Shown one piece after another: positions 55,501 to 55,619 of a stretch of DNA of 55,619 nucleotides. Below the pieces are notes generated by a model. That model was not told the DNA's origin, did no database searches, and saw nothing but the letters and a program-made list of their open reading frames with translations. Source of the DNA: an uncultured Bacteroidales bacterium (lineage in GTDB: Bacteria > Bacteroidota > Bacteroidia > Bacteroidales > JAUNSR01); contig CAMTON010000013.1 of the NCBI GenBank assembly GCA_947074105.1, positions 1-55,619 on the forward strand. The letters are read 5' to 3'. A program made the position numbers and the translations under genes. Within the stretch, counting starts at the first letter, position 1, and every line of letters starts with the position of its first letter.

Positions 55501-55590
55501 AATAAAAACAGCTTATCATATGATCATTTACTGCGATAACAGTGTCTAATCTTGTCTCTGAATCTGAATAAAAACAGCTTATCATATGAT
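55501..55590. repeat. Two identical 24-bp direct repeats, 66 bp apart
   Basis: Positions 55501-55524 and 55567-55590 are identical (start AATAAAAACAG, end with palindromic ATCATATGAT). The 42 bp between them are unique. Only two copies are visible and the window ends 29 bp later, so further copies beyond the edge cannot be excluded. Confidence 0.75.
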
Positions 55591-55619
55591 GTTTTTTTAA
55601 TTGAGTTATGATTACATAT

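Noticed and set aside
55501..55590. CRISPR array start
   Set aside because: Only two 24-bp repeats with a 42-bp spacer are visible, no cas gene is in the window, and typical repeat/spacer sizes do not match.

Overview
The window is a chromosomal segment of a member of the phylum Bacteroidota, most likely order Bacteroidales. The evidence is a SusC/SusD pair, lipoprotein signals of the Bacteroidota type, BACON domains, OmpA-like and FadL outer-membrane proteins, an MtaB methylthiotransferase, and promoters of the TTTG / TAnnTTTG type with almost no Shine-Dalgarno sequences. Two large secreted proteins end in segments resembling type IX secretion sorting domains. The genus cannot be fixed from this sequence. 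I recognise no rRNA, tRNA, insertion sequence or phage gene.

Layout. (1) 1-9660: a beta-glucan polysaccharide utilization locus (PUL): SusC (5' end cut by the window), SusD, a surface glycan-binding lipoprotein with two near-identical modules, a BACON-GH16 endo-glucanase and a GH3 beta-glucosidase, closed by a strong terminator. The likely target is beta-1,3-glucan (laminarin) or mixed-linkage glucan. (2) 9900-18215: a glycosyltransferase region: a GT8-GT4 fusion and a GT2 on the plus strand, meeting a minus-strand group (GT4, GT4, GT2) at a shared palindromic terminator, then a beta-propeller-like lipoprotein. (3) 18690-24446: a GH3-auxin-family adenylating enzyme, a LytS-type TPR sensor kinase with its LytTR-type regulator, then 1.1 kb without a recognisable gene but with two orphan intrinsic terminators and RNA-like hairpins. 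(4) 24447-29414: a membrane-bound nucleotide-sugar epimerase/dehydratase (CapD/PglF type) and two tandem OmpA-like proteins. (5) 29651-34035: mtaB, a long-chain acyl-CoA ligase, a small BACON-like lipoprotein and a VOC protein. (6) 34313-39301: a 1662-residue M6-type metalloprotease. (7) 39398-43071: housekeeping genes hpt, adk, obgE and pgeF. (8) 43313-50295: a divergent arabinose-glycoside pair, a double-GH43 protein and a GH127 beta-L-arabinofuranosidase. (9) 50476-55374: enolase, a yhhQ-queF queuosine operon and a FadL transporter.

How the genes work together. The PUL genes form a typical capture-cut-import chain: SGBP and SusD bind glucan at the surface, GH16 cuts it, SusC imports oligosaccharides and GH3 releases glucose. 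The GH43/GH127 pair would act on arabinose side chains or arabinan. YhhQ and QueF both serve queuosine supply (precursor import and preQ0 reduction). The FadL transporter and the acyl-CoA ligase could jointly take up and activate fatty acids, although they are 21 kb apart. The glycosyltransferases and the CapD-like enzyme fit surface-glycan synthesis, but no polymerase or flippase is present here.

The most interesting signals are noncoding. The yhhQ-queF operon has a leader of about 185 nt with two long perfect pairings in pseudoknot order, downstream of a well-formed promoter; it looks like an unassigned riboswitch. A 110-bp, 61% GC island behind pgeF carries motifs of the cobalamin riboswitch core and runs into a terminator with no gene behind it on that strand. 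The gene-free stretch at 23323-24446 looks like it holds small RNA genes.
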